Below, in pieces: positions 35,614-44,458 of a stretch of 64,000 nucleotides of DNA. The notes under the pieces are model-generated. The model saw nothing but the letters and a program-made list of their open reading frames with translations. It did not search any database and was not told where the DNA came from. Position 1 is the first letter of the stretch; every line of letters begins with the position of its first letter. The position numbers and the translations under genes are program-made. The stretch is from positions 248,001 through 312,000 of the forward strand of contig NZ_PPXD01000007.1 in NCBI RefSeq assembly GCF_002909375.1, written 5' to 3'. Source of the DNA: Cryobacterium zongtaii. GTDB lineage: Bacteria > Actinomycetota > Actinomycetes > Actinomycetales > Microbacteriaceae.

Positions 35614-38382
35614 TCAGAGCAGCCCGCGATCCTGGGCGATCGCCACCGCGTCCGCCCGGTTCGTGGCCTCGAGCTTCTGGTAAATGTTGCGCAGGTGGGT
35701 CTTCACGGTGTTGGGGCTGACGTTGCGCTTGCCCGCGATGTCTGCCACGGACTGGTGGAACGGCAGCTCCCGCAGGATCTCTCGCTCTCGTTGGGTGAGC
35801 GCAGGACTGTTCCGGCCGTGGTCGAGCGCGGGCGGACGCTCGTGCAGGTGCAGCGCGTCAGCAGCGCGGAGAATGTGCCGGGCGAAGTCGTCGAGATCAC
35901 CGAGTCGGCCGAGGCGACCGCGGATGAGAGCGGTGCCCTGCCCACCGACGGCCAGGAATGCCCGTTCACAGCCGATCCTGCTCGCGAGCCGCAGGGCTCG
36001 AAGCAGCCGGGCGTCCGCCTCGACGTGTCGGCCTGACACATCCGCCACATGGGCCAGAGCGATCCAGGCGCTGACGATCGTCGCACCGCGCCATGCGGTG
36101 CGTTCCTCGAGGGCCGCTCCGCGAAGCCGTTCCTCAGCGGGATGGCCGGCCCTGGTGGGTGGGACGAGGAGGAACCTGATCAGCAGCGACTCCAGAGAGT
36201 CCTCCCCCAGCGCCCGTTCGATCAGGCGAACAACCAACTGAGTTTCCAGCCGTCCGTCCAGTGCGCCGCTCAGCTCGATCAAGGGTATGCAGCACAGGCT
36301 CAGGGCCCGCGGATGCTCAGTGCCGACCTCACGCATCAGAAGCATCAACCTGTCGAGGGCCTGGCGTGAACGTACCGCGCTGTCCAGCTGGCTCAAGAGC
36401 AACAGCACCTCTGCGGGTACGCTGATGCCGGCATCAGAGCCCCTGTCCTCTCTTGCTGCCAAGGCCTCAAGAATTACCGGGTCAACCGGCTGGCAGGCTT
36501 CGTACCGGTGAATCATCGCGTAAAGCAGCGCCCTGCCGGCGGCGTGGTCGACGGGCCGCTCGGCTCCCACGAGAGCTCCCATCTCTGACGCCGTCGTGGC
36601 CATCTGGCCTTCGAGCATCGCCACGTGCACCCAGTTGCCGGCATGCCCCGCCGCCGTCGCCGCCAGGTCACAGGCCAACAGGAACAACCAGTCCAAACCA
36701 ACGTCCCTGGCCGAGTCCGCAACCTCTCTGAGAATGTCCTCCGCCGGACCGGGCTCACCGAGCTTGTCCCGGCAGCGGCCCTGGGCCGTTGCGGCTAACA
36801 GGTCGACGGCCAGGACCTGCCGCGCGGCCGATGGCGCATCGCCCTGCAGGGCTGCCAAACGATTCTCGATGTCGGGCCGCTCAGTAGCGTGGAACGCCTG
36901 CAGAATGGCGACCACAAACGTCCATCGAGTCGAGCTCGCATCGGTGCGGTCATGCTCGGGAAAGTCCCGGGCGGCCGCAGCGGCGGCCACCAGGAGTTGC
37001 TGCACCCGCCGCCGGGCAGGGACGTACGGGGGCTCGAGGAGCAGTCGCAGGCACAGTGTCGCGGTGGACACCACGCGGCCCTCGATCTCGTCCAGGGCGC
37101 GACCCACAAGATCCGTCGCACCGGACAGGACCAGCACGAGGCCGAACCGTTCGAGCAACGCGCCCACGAGCTCTGGATCGTGCGCCACAAGCGACTGCTC
37201 CACCGCTGCCGGCGCGCAGGCCCGGTCCGCGAACCACTGACAGGCCAGGAGATGCCTGGCGGTCGCGGCGCCGGCGTCCAACCTGCGTCCCTCTCCCTGC
37301 AGGTATGCGAGCAGGATCGGGTGATATCGGTAGCCGGCCCCGCCCGGCGCAGCAGGCTCCCGCCCGATCAGCATGTTGTGGCGGGCCAGCCGCTCGAGCA
37401 CCTCGCCCGCATCGGCGCGCTCTGTCACGGCCACCGCCAAGTCGAGAGGCACCACCTCGCTCAGCGCTGACGCCAACAGGACCTCCCGATCGCCGGTGTC
37501 CAGGCCCGTGACCACCTCTGCCGCAAGATAGTCCGCCACCGCCGGGTTGTCGCCGTCGAAGCGACTGAGGTCCAGCGCGGCCCCCTCGGATTCTCGCCAG
37601 GTGAGAGCGAGCGCAAGGCCGGTTGCCCAGCCGCCGGTCCGGCGCCTGAGGATGGCACCGTCCTCGGCGGGCAGGTCGATATGGTGCTGCGCCGCCAGGT
37701 TGAAGGTCTCCTCGAGCGTGAAGGCCAGGCTGTCGCCGGCGCACTCGATGAGCACGCCGGCGGCCTCCAGCGGCGCTATCCCCGCCACGGGCCGGTGACG
37801 GCCGGACACGACGATGCGGACCCCCGGGGACATATCGACCAGCGCCTCGAGGATGCCATCAAGATTCGTGCGGTTCGGGGACGACGGCCGCTCGGCAAGG
37901 TGCAGGTCGTCGACGAACACGAACGTCCGGCCCGGCCCGGAGGCGTCAGGCCCGTCTCCGCCCGCCAGCAGCCGCTGCCGGATCTCGTCAGGGTCCCTGG
38001 CGTCGCGGAGCGCGGCGCCGTTGAACCACCGCACGGTCTGGGTCTCAGCTCTGAGCCGCCGCGCCCAGCCCGCCATCAGCGTGGTTTTGCCCGACCCCGC
38101 GGAGTCCCAGAGGACGAGGACCCTGGCGTCAGGCCCGGTCAGCCGCTCAAGCACAGAATCCAGTCGGGGGCGGTGCAGGTACCACGCCGGTTCGGCAGCG
38201 AGCCCGGCGGGCAACGGGGAGGCCGGCGGTATCGCGAGCTCCACAGCTGGGGACAGGGCCGGGGACAGGCTTGACGCGACCGACGCGATTGGAGCTGCCG
38301 GAGTGCGGGGCGGGACCGGACTCAGAGGCGGGACCGGAGTGAGTGGGGGGGCCATCGGGAAACGTCCTCGATTTGCATCCAT
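35614..38382 (-). CDS. Large ATP-binding LuxR-family regulator (MalT/LAL type)
   Basis: A 922-residue protein. It has a Pro-rich N-terminal 60 residues, a NTPase domain with Walker A WDSAGSGKTTL (about 92-102) and Walker B FVFVDDLH (about 156-163), then a WHD/TPR-like helical region of about 550 residues. A C-terminal LuxR helix-turn-helix follows (LTQREREILRELPFH, then ADIAGKRNVSPNTVKTHLRNIYQKL, residues about 850-915). This architecture is that of MalT/LAL activators, which are controlled by ATP and a ligand bound to the helical repeats. The ligand is unknown. The gene lies upstream of DUF6325-SHOCT-flotillin on the same strand. Confidence 0.9.
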   Translation of the reverse strand: MDANRGRFPMAPPLTPVPPLSPVPPRTPAAPIASVASSLSPALSPAVELAIPPASPLPAGLAAEPAWYLHRPRLDSVLERLTGPDARVLVLWDSAGSGKTTLMAGWARRLRAETQTVRWFNGAALRDARDPDEIRQRLLAGGDGPDASGPGRTFVFVDDLHLAERPSSPNRTNLDGILEALVDMSPGVRIVVSGRHRPVAGIAPLEAAGVLIECAGDSLAFTLEETFNLAAQHHIDLPAEDGAILRRRTGGWATGLALALTWRESEGAALDLSRFDGDNPAVADYLAAEVVTGLDTGDREVLLASALSEVVPLDLAVAVTERADAGEVLERLARHNMLIGREPAAPGGAGYRYHPILLAYLQGEGRRLDAGAATARHLLACQWFADRACAPAAVEQSLVAHDPELVGALLERFGLVLVLSGATDLVGRALDEIEGRVVSTATLCLRLLLEPPYVPARRRVQQLLVAAAAAARDFPEHDRTDASSTRWTFVVAILQAFHATERPDIENRLAALQGDAPSAARQVLAVDLLAATAQGRCRDKLGEPGPAEDILREVADSARDVGLDWLFLLACDLAATAAGHAGNWVHVAMLEGQMATTASEMGALVGAERPVDHAAGRALLYAMIHRYEACQPVDPVILEALAAREDRGSDAGISVPAEVLLLLSQLDSAVRSRQALDRLMLLMREVGTEHPRALSLCCIPLIELSGALDGRLETQLVVRLIERALGEDSLESLLIRFLLVPPTRAGHPAEERLRGAALEERTAWRGATIVSAWIALAHVADVSGRHVEADARLLRALRLASRIGCERAFLAVGGQGTALIRGRLGRLGDLDDFARHILRAADALHLHERPPALDHGRNSPALTQREREILRELPFHQSVADIAGKRNVSPNTVKTHLRNIYQKLEATNRADAVAIAQDRGLL

Positions 38383-38456
38383 CGCGCTACGTCAGCCACA
38401 ACATCAGCCGCGGCGACAGGGATAGTGGCGCAGCAGCTGCGTGGGACATGGCTACC

Positions 38457-38490
38457 CCGTCAAGGCCCCGGCGAACCGGGACCTTGACGG
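38457..38490 (-). terminator. Hairpin downstream of the PemK-like gene
   Basis: 15-base arms (ccgtcaaggccccgg / ccgggaccttgacgg, one mismatch) around cgaa, which reads as a TTCG tetraloop on the minus strand. It lies between the PemK-like stop and the LuxR start. No T-run. Confidence 0.6.
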
Positions 38491-38592
38491 AGTTCTCGCG
38501 GTGTTCGGGTCACCGCCAGTGAGGTGATAATGCCGCGGTGGCCGGCCCTGGTCAAGGGGCGGCCCGACTCGCTGGTGCAAAACCGAGCGCGG

Positions 38593-39099
38593 TCAGCGCC
38601 AGCCGTACCGAGTCCGCAGCGCCCGCTCGATCATCCGGTACCGTGCGGCATCCACGACGGTTCCTTCACGGCGGACCCCGCCCTGGTGCACCTGGAACAC
38701 CCGGGCGAGCCCCGCCCAGCTCGGCCGCCGTGCGGGATCCCACGGCCCCTCACCGAGCGGCAGGTAGTCCGCGTTGCCTGAACGGTCAGTGCTCGTCAGC
38801 TGCACCGCCAGCATGTTGCCCTCGGACAGCGTCGCCATGACGACCACCGGCCGGTCCTTACCCCGACCGTCCAGTTCCTCGTAGGGAACCCATGTCCAGA
38901 CGATCTCGCCCGGGTCCAAGGCGCCGTCGGTTTCGGGCGCATAGCCCCAGCCCGCGCGTCGCACCGTCGTCGGATCGAGTTCGATCGTGGCGTCAGGACC
39001 GGATTGGCCGGGGGCGGTTCCCGTGCGCGGCACTCCGACGGTCCGGGAGCCGAAGAGGGCAGACCGAAGGGCGGTGAGGAGGTGCCGGGTGCGGAACAC
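38593..39099 (-). CDS. PemK/MazF-like toxin family protein, no antitoxin adjacent
   Basis: A 168-residue protein. After an N-terminal extension of about 55 residues, DPGEIVWTWVPYEELDGRGKDRPVVVMA matches the first strands of PemK/MazF ribonuclease toxins, followed by LAVQLTSTDRSGNADYLPLG and ARRPSWAGLARVFQVHQG. Extended actinobacterial copies with this GRGKDRPV motif are common and may not be toxins. There is no short antitoxin gene upstream. Start is GTG 39099. Confidence 0.75.
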   Translation of the reverse strand: MFRTRHLLTALRSALFGSRTVGVPRTGTAPGQSGPDATIELDPTTVRRAGWGYAPETDGALDPGEIVWTWVPYEELDGRGKDRPVVVMATLSEGNMLAVQLTSTDRSGNADYLPLGEGPWDPARRPSWAGLARVFQVHQGGVRREGTVVDAARYRMIERALRTRYGWR

Positions 39100-39174
39100 A
39101 CCCGAACACTACCCCACCGCCCTGGTCCCCCAGATGCCTCAGCTCTGCTGCCTCAGTGGTCTGTTGTCCAAGCG

Positions 39175-40398
39175 CTAGACATTGGCGAGGGCGTAGCCCT
39201 CTTCGCCGTGCACCGAGGTGTCGATGCCGGCAACTTCGTCTTCATTCTTGACCCGGAAGCCGATGGTCTTTTCGATGGCGAGACCGAGCAGGTAGGCGAC
39301 GACGAACGAGTAGATGAGGACCGCGAAGGCCGCGATGGCCTGGACCGTGAGCTGGCCGAGGTCGCCACCGACGAAGATGCCGGTGCCGATCGCAAAGAAG
39401 CCCAGGTACAGGGTGCCGATGAGGCCACCGACGAGGTGGATGCCCACGACGTCGAGCGAGTCATCGAAGCCGAAGGTGAACTTCATCTCGATGGCCATGG
39501 CGCAGACGGCACCGGCGACGACACCGAGGAGCAGGGCCCAACCGGGTTCGAGATTGGCGCAGGCCGGTGTGATGGCGACGAGGCCGGCGACGGCACCGGA
39601 TGCGGCGCCGACCGACGTGGCCTTGCCGTCCTTGATCTTTTCGACGATGAGCCAGCCGAGGATGGCGGCGGCGGTCGCACCGAGGGTGTTGACCACGATC
39701 AGGCCGACATTGGCGAGGCCGTTCAGCCACTCGGCCCCGGCGTTGAAGCCGAACCACCCGAACCACAGGATCGAGGCACCGAGCAGAACCAGCGGCACGT
39801 TGTGCGGCTTGGTGATGCCCTTCTGGAAGCCGATCCGCTTGCCGAGGACGAGGGCAAGGGCCAGGGCAGCAGCGCCGGCGTTGATGTGCACGGCGGTACC
39901 GCCGGCGTAGTCGATGACGCCGGGCAGGCCGAGGGTCTCGCCGAGGCTCATGATCCAGCCGCCGCCCCAGACCCAGGCCGCGACCGGGAAATAGACCAGG
40001 GTGGCCCAGACACCGGCGAAGATCATCCAGGAACCGAACTTGGCGCGGTCGGCCACGGCTCCGGAGATCAGGGCGACGGTGATGATCGCGAAGGTCGCCC
40101 CGTAGGTGGCGCCGAGGAGATCGAGGTTGCCGGTCTCACCCGTGGCCAGTGACCCGAGTCCGAAGTCGCTGAACGGGTTGCCCGCGAACTGGCTGGCTCC
40201 GTCGACCACGCTCATGTTGAATCCGTACAGGATCCAGAGGACGGTGATCAGCCCGAGTGCGCCGAAGCTCATCATCATCATGCTGACGACGCTCTTGGCC
40301 TTGACCAGGCCGCCGTAGAAGAACGCGACTCCCGGAGTCATGAACAGAACCAGCGCGGTTGCCGTCAACCCCCATGCAATGCTGCCAGTGTCCATCAT
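39175..40398 (-). CDS. amt: Ammonium transporter
   Basis: Membrane channel for ammonium/ammonia with 11 transmembrane helices. The 407 residues start MMDTGSIAWGLTATALVLFMTPGVAFFYGGLVKAK. Conserved twin histidines sit in GGTAVHINAG and VVGIHLVGGLIGT. The C-terminal tail is cytoplasmic (GEEGYALANV). The start is ATG 40398 with GAGGA upstream; ATG 40395 is also possible. No glnK partner follows. A GlnR-type box lies about 95-130 bases upstream, so nitrogen control is likely. Confidence 0.96.
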   Translation of the reverse strand: MMDTGSIAWGLTATALVLFMTPGVAFFYGGLVKAKSVVSMMMMSFGALGLITVLWILYGFNMSVVDGASQFAGNPFSDFGLGSLATGETGNLDLLGATYGATFAIITVALISGAVADRAKFGSWMIFAGVWATLVYFPVAAWVWGGGWIMSLGETLGLPGVIDYAGGTAVHINAGAAALALALVLGKRIGFQKGITKPHNVPLVLLGASILWFGWFGFNAGAEWLNGLANVGLIVVNTLGATAAAILGWLIVEKIKDGKATSVGAASGAVAGLVAITPACANLEPGWALLLGVVAGAVCAMAIEMKFTFGFDDSLDVVGIHLVGGLIGTLYLGFFAIGTGIFVGGDLGQLTVQAIAAFAVLIYSFVVAYLLGLAIEKTIGFRVKNEDEVAGIDTSVHGEEGYALANV

Positions 40399-40490
40399 CT
40401 GTCCTCACACTAGTTAGCCGGAGTACCGCGAAAGCCGCAGACGAGTGTGCCGGGCAGTCCTGGGTACGCAACTCAGTCTCCGACCCAGAC

Positions 40491-40528
40491 GTTTCACCAG
40501 CCGTACCGTCGTGTTTCGGGGAGGTTAC
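40491..40528 (-). promoter_or_regulatory. GlnR-type operator upstream of amt
   Basis: On the minus strand: GTAAC-n6-GAAAC-n6-GTACG-n6-GAAAC, all three spacers exactly 6. This matches the actinobacterial GlnR box (gTnAC-n6-GaAAC, repeated), with only the third half-site degenerate. Position 93-130 bases upstream of the amt start fits an activator site. Confidence 0.75.
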
Positions 40529-40571
40529 GCAATCGGCGAGAACGTTAAGAGCGTGTTTCGCTGCAGCCCGC

Positions 40572-41627
40572 TCACTCCGCGTGCGGCGGCAGCTCGCCCG
40601 TGGTGAGAGCCACCATCCGGGACTGGGAGCGTTGATACTTCTTGCGGTAGCCGCCCTCCAGCATCTCGGCATCGAAGACGTCGTGTAGCGGCAGTCCACT
40701 GGCGATGATCGGGATCTCGGCGTCGTAGACCCGGTCGATGAAGGCCACAAGGCGCAACGCATCGGTCTGGTCGGTGAGCAGGTAGACGTTGCGCAGGGCG
40801 ATCACGTCGACGTCGGCGATCATCTTGATGTACTTCGACGGATGCACCGTGCTGAGATGGCGCATCAGCGCACCGAAATCGTCACACGTCACCCTGGAGC
40901 CCCGCTCGACGAGTGCCTCGTTCAGGCGGTCGAACTCCTCGGGCAGAACGGCCTCGGCGTGCCCGGACGCATCCCGGCGGCGGTAGTCGAGGCCGTCGAT
41001 GCGCACGGTCTCGAAGTTCGCGGACATGGCCTGAATCTCTCGCAGGAAGTCAGCCGCCGCGAACCGGCCCTCGCCGAGCGAGTTCGGCGGCGTGTTGGAG
41101 GTGGCGGCGACCCGGGTGCCGGAGGCGATCAGCTCGCCCAGCAGCCGAGTCATCAGCATCGTGTCCCCCGGATCGTCGAGCTCGAACTCGTCAATGCAGA
41201 TGAGCTTCGCGCCGGAGAGCTGGGTCACGGTCTCGGCATAGCCCAGGGCGCCGACCAGCGCCGTGTACTCGATGAAGGTGCCGAAGTACTTGGGACCGGG
41301 TGCACCGTGCCAGAGCGCTGCCAGCAGGTGGGTCTTGCCGACGCCGAAGCCGCCGTCGAGGTAGATGCCGGGCAACTCGGCCTTGGCCTTGCGGGTGCGG
41401 GAGAAGAAACCGCCCGGTCGGGCCCGCCACGCTGCGAAGGTGTTCAGCCGCTCCACCGCCTCGAGCTGGGACGGATAGTCCAGGTCAGGGCGGTAGGACT
41501 CGAATGAGGCGTGTTCGAATTGCGGTGGCGGCACCAGCTCCGAGACGATCTCCGCACCGGTGATGGATGGCGACCTGTCGACGAGTCGAAGGGGCAACTT
41601 TTGGGTCGCACTGACCATGTTTGACAT
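40572..41627 (-). CDS. zapE: Cell division protein ZapE (AFG1-like ATPase)
   Basis: A 351-residue P-loop ATPase with [20 protein letters not shown] (Walker A near residues 92-99) and [18 protein letters not shown] (Walker B). [18 protein letters not shown] is conserved in AFG1/ZapE proteins, which modulate Z-ring assembly in E. coli and affect mitochondrial complexes in eukaryotes. ATG 41627 has AGGAA upstream; 41618 is an alternative. It is divergent from the rhodanese-SufE operon, a common actinobacterial pairing. Confidence 0.93.
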   Translation of the reverse strand: MSNMVSATQKLPLRLVDRSPSITGAEIVSELVPPPQFEHASFESYRPDLDYPSQLEAVERLNTFAAWRARPGGFFSRTRKAKAELPGIYLDGGFGVGKTHLLAALWHGAPGPKYFGTFIEYTALVGALGYAETVTQLSGAKLICIDEFELDDPGDTMLMTRLLGELIASGTRVAATSNTPPNSLGEGRFAAADFLREIQAMSANFETVRIDGLDYRRRDASGHAEAVLPEEFDRLNEALVERGSRVTCDDFGALMRHLSTVHPSKYIKMIADVDVIALRNVYLLTDQTDALRLVAFIDRVYDAEIPIIASGLPLHDVFDAEMLEGGYRKKYQRSQSRMVALTTGELPPHAE

Positions 41628-41694
41628 CCGGTTCCTGTCTGTCCCCGACATCCTGGTGGAATTTCGGTGGGGGGTTCTGCCTTGTACCTTGGAG

Positions 41695-41708
41695 ACCTGC
41701 GCGCAGGT
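41695..41708. promoter_or_regulatory. 14-bp perfect palindrome in the zapE/rhodanese intergenic region
   Basis: acctgcgcgcaggt, self-complementary, in the divergent promoter region. It could be an operator, but no regulator family is implied. Confidence 0.3.
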
Positions 41709-41782
41709 TGTCCACCAGCCTAAATGCACGCACACCAGGGCCGCGCCGTCGTCCAGGTTCACGAGCCCTCCGGGAGGAAACC

Positions 41783-42685
41783 ATGACCGTCGAAACAGAT
41801 CCGTCAGCCACGTTCGCGGCGTACGCGCATCCCGATCGCCTGGTGTCAACCGACTGGCTGCAGGCCCACCTCGGCGACCCCGGCCTGGTCGTGGTCGAAT
41901 CCGACGAAGACGTCATCCTGTACGAGACCGGCCACATTCCCGGCGCAGTCAAGATCGACTGGCACACCGACCTCAACGACCCCGTGGAGCGCGACTACAT
42001 CGATGGGGCCGGCTTCGCCGGCCTGCTGAGCCGCAAGGGCATCAGCCGCGACAGCACCGTGGTGATTTACGGAGACAAGAGCAACTGGTGGGCGGCATAT
42101 GCCCTCTGGGTGTTCACCCTGTTCGGCCACGACGACGTGCGCCTGCTCGACGGCGGCCGGGCGAAGTGGATCGCCGAGGGCCGCGAACTGAGCACGGACC
42201 GCGAGGCGGCCGAACCGGCCGAATACCCTGTCGTCGAGCGGGCAGACGCCCCCATCCGCGCGTTCAAGGACGACGTTCTCGCCCACTTCGGCCACCCGCT
42301 CATCGACGTGCGCTCGCCCGAGGAATACAGCGGCGAACGCACCACCGCGCCCGCCTACCCTGAGGAGGGATCCCTCCGGGCCGGCCACATCCCTTCGGCG
42401 GTGTCGGTGCCGTGGGCCCGTGCCGCGGCCGAGGACGCCACCTTCCGGCCCCGTGCCGAGCTCGACGCCATCTACCGCGACGAGGCCGGGCTCACCGGCG
42501 ACGAGCCCGTGATCGCCTACTGCCGCATCGGCGAGCGATCCAGCCACACCTGGTTCGTGCTGACCCACCTGCTCGGACTCGAGAACGTGCGCAACTACGA
42601 CGGTTCCTGGACAGAGTGGGGCAGCGCGGTACGGGTCCCGATCGTGCAGGGCACAGCCCCCGGAACCGCCCCGGAACCCCGATGA
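41783..42685 (+). CDS. sseA: Thiosulfate/mercaptopyruvate sulfurtransferase (double rhodanese)
   Basis: A 300-residue two-domain rhodanese transferring sulfane sulfur to an acceptor thiol. The N-terminal inactive domain has [20 protein letters not shown], and the C-terminal catalytic domain has [26 protein letters not shown] and the active loop CRIGERS (Cys near residue 255), typical of thiosulfate-type sulfurtransferases. ATG 41783 has GGGAGGAAA upstream. ATGA overlap with sufE suggests the pair forms a persulfide relay, as in the mycobacterial SseA-SufE pair. Confidence 0.95.
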   Translation: MTVETDPSATFAAYAHPDRLVSTDWLQAHLGDPGLVVVESDEDVILYETGHIPGAVKIDWHTDLNDPVERDYIDGAGFAGLLSRKGISRDSTVVIYGDKSNWWAAYALWVFTLFGHDDVRLLDGGRAKWIAEGRELSTDREAAEPAEYPVVERADAPIRAFKDDVLAHFGHPLIDVRSPEEYSGERTTAPAYPEEGSLRAGHIPSAVSVPWARAAAEDATFRPRAELDAIYRDEAGLTGDEPVIAYCRIGERSSHTWFVLTHLLGLENVRNYDGSWTEWGSAVRVPIVQGTAPGTAPEPR

Positions 42686-43128
42686 GCACCGTCGACCTTC
42701 CCAGCCAGCTTGCCGAGATCCGCGAGGATTTCCTCGCGCTCGAACAACCGGATCGCCTAATGCTGCTGCTGGAGTTCTCCAACGAGCTGCCGGACCTTCC
42801 CGAGAAGTACCGCGACCATCCCGACCTGTTCGAACGTGTCGTGGAGTGCCAGTCGCCGGTGTTCATTTTCGTCGAGGTTGACGACGACCGTTCCGTACAC
42901 CTTTATGCCACGGCGCCTGCGGAGTCGCCCACCACCCGGGGCTTCGCCTCGATCCTCGCTCAGGGCCTGGACGGCCTCAGCGTCGACGAGGTCCTGGCCG
43001 TTCCGGATGACTATCCGCAGTCGATCGGCCTCACCCAGGCCGTTTCGCCGCTCCGGCTGCGTGGCATAACCGCCATGCTGGGTCGAACCAAGCGTCAGCT
43101 GCGCGAACGGCAGTCCGCCCTGGGCTAG
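42682..43128 (+). CDS. SufE-like sulfur acceptor protein
   Basis: A 148-residue SufE-family protein: [22 protein letters not shown], then [17 protein letters not shown] with the catalytic Cys, and [24 protein letters not shown]. It accepts sulfane sulfur, here probably from the upstream rhodanese because no SufS or Suf cluster is nearby. The start overlaps the rhodanese stop (ATGA). Confidence 0.93.
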   Translation: MSTVDLPSQLAEIREDFLALEQPDRLMLLLEFSNELPDLPEKYRDHPDLFERVVECQSPVFIFVEVDDDRSVHLYATAPAESPTTRGFASILAQGLDGLSVDEVLAVPDDYPQSIGLTQAVSPLRLRGITAMLGRTKRQLRERQSALG

Positions 43129-43157
43129 CGTGGCCTGCGTCCGCCGAGGGCCGAGGC

Positions 43158-44393
43158 CTACCGGTCGCCGGTGTATCCGGCCGCCGTCACGGCGGGGTGT
43201 GCCGACCCGAGCGTGCCGAGCCAGCCGAGGATGGCCGCGTTCCAGGCGGCCGGATCGTAGTTCCACAGTTTGGTGTGCCTGGCCACCTCGAACGGCACCA
43301 GGGTGACGATGTCTGGTCGCCGTTCGGCCAGGGCTCGGGACGGTGCTGACGGCACGTAGCCGTCGTCGTCGCTGTGCAGGATGAGAATCGGCAGGCTCAG
43401 GTCATTCGCCCGGGACACGAAGTCCAGTCGGGGGAAGTCGATGGGGAGATGCATCCCCGTGACCATTCGTCCCCAGGGGCGCCCCATCACCACCAGTGCA
43501 CCGCGCACCACCGCCCTCGGCAGCCGGAGGGTGAGCGCCTGGTAGGCCACAACATCCGCCCAGTCGATCACGGGCGAATCGAGCACGATGCCGGTGAGCC
43601 GACCGTCGTGCTTCGCGCGGGTAGCCGCCTGCAGGGCGATCGCCCCGCCCATCGACCAGCCCATCAGCACGATCTGGGTCGCTCCGTTCTCCACGGCGAA
43701 CTGGATGGCGGCCTCAACGTCCCGCCATTCGGTGTCGCCGAGCCCGAACCGGCCGTCGGCGCTCGGCGGCGCCTCACCATCGTTGCGATAGGAGACCAGC
43801 AGACAGGTGTAACCGGCGGCGTTGAACACGGGAACGGCCCGAAGCGTCTCGTGCCGACGGACCCCACGGCCGTGCACCTGGATCACCCAGCGTCCGGAGG
43901 GTTCTGACGCGGGGATCAGCCAGGCAGGAGCATCACCCAGCTCGGTCGGCACCGTCACGTTGGAGAACTCGAGCCCGAGGTCCCACGGCCCGAGGAAAGA
44001 GTAGCCGCCCAGCCGTCCCGAGGTCACCGAGCCGAGGTCACCAAAGTCCACGGTCAGGATGCGGCGGGTCACGGTCTTCGCCGCGCGAGACTCGATGGCA
44101 CCCAGGCGCGCGTGTCCGGAGTCACCGGCGAACCAGAAGCTGTAGTCACCGGGAAGGACCGCGTCCTTGGTCGCTTCGAGGGTGATGGTGCCGGCGTCGA
44201 GGTCGACGTCGAACACCCTCGTATCGTCGGCGCGTTTGGTGGGCGGGGTCACGATGCGGCGCGCCATGACACCGGCCAGCACACCGACCGCCAGAGCTGC
44301 GGCGGCACTCACCGCAACGGCGCCGCCCGCGATCACCAGCCCCGCCGACGCCAGGCCGCGCGTGGATTCTGCTCGTGTACCGATCCCTGTCAT
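43158..44393 (-). CDS. Membrane-anchored alpha/beta hydrolase
   Basis: A 411-residue protein from ATG 44393 with AAGAGGTAGG upstream. An N-terminal hydrophobic segment (LASAGLVIAGGAVAVSAAAALAVGVLAG) suggests a membrane anchor or signal. The hydrolase fold shows VIQVHGRGVRRHETLR (oxyanion strand), VLMGWSMGGAIALQAA (nucleophile elbow GWSMG with Ser), LPILILHSDDDGYVP (acid) and FEVARHTKLWN (catalytic His). The substrate is unknown. It is divergent from the DUF3000 gene. Confidence 0.9.
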   Translation of the reverse strand: MTGIGTRAESTRGLASAGLVIAGGAVAVSAAAALAVGVLAGVMARRIVTPPTKRADDTRVFDVDLDAGTITLEATKDAVLPGDYSFWFAGDSGHARLGAIESRAAKTVTRRILTVDFGDLGSVTSGRLGGYSFLGPWDLGLEFSNVTVPTELGDAPAWLIPASEPSGRWVIQVHGRGVRRHETLRAVPVFNAAGYTCLLVSYRNDGEAPPSADGRFGLGDTEWRDVEAAIQFAVENGATQIVLMGWSMGGAIALQAATRAKHDGRLTGIVLDSPVIDWADVVAYQALTLRLPRAVVRGALVVMGRPWGRMVTGMHLPIDFPRLDFVSRANDLSLPILILHSDDDGYVPSAPSRALAERRPDIVTLVPFEVARHTKLWNYDPAAWNAAILGWLGTLGSAHPAVTAAGYTGDR

Positions 44394-44458
44394 GCCTACC
44401 TCTTCGCTGTTCGGCGTGCCTCGCACCAGCCCCACGGAAAAAACTCTAGTCTGCAGAC

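Noticed and set aside
38892-39178. Short plus-strand frames opposite the PemK-like gene as a possible antitoxin
   Set aside because: Arg/Ser/Pro-rich shadow translations with no antitoxin-like DNA-binding sequence.
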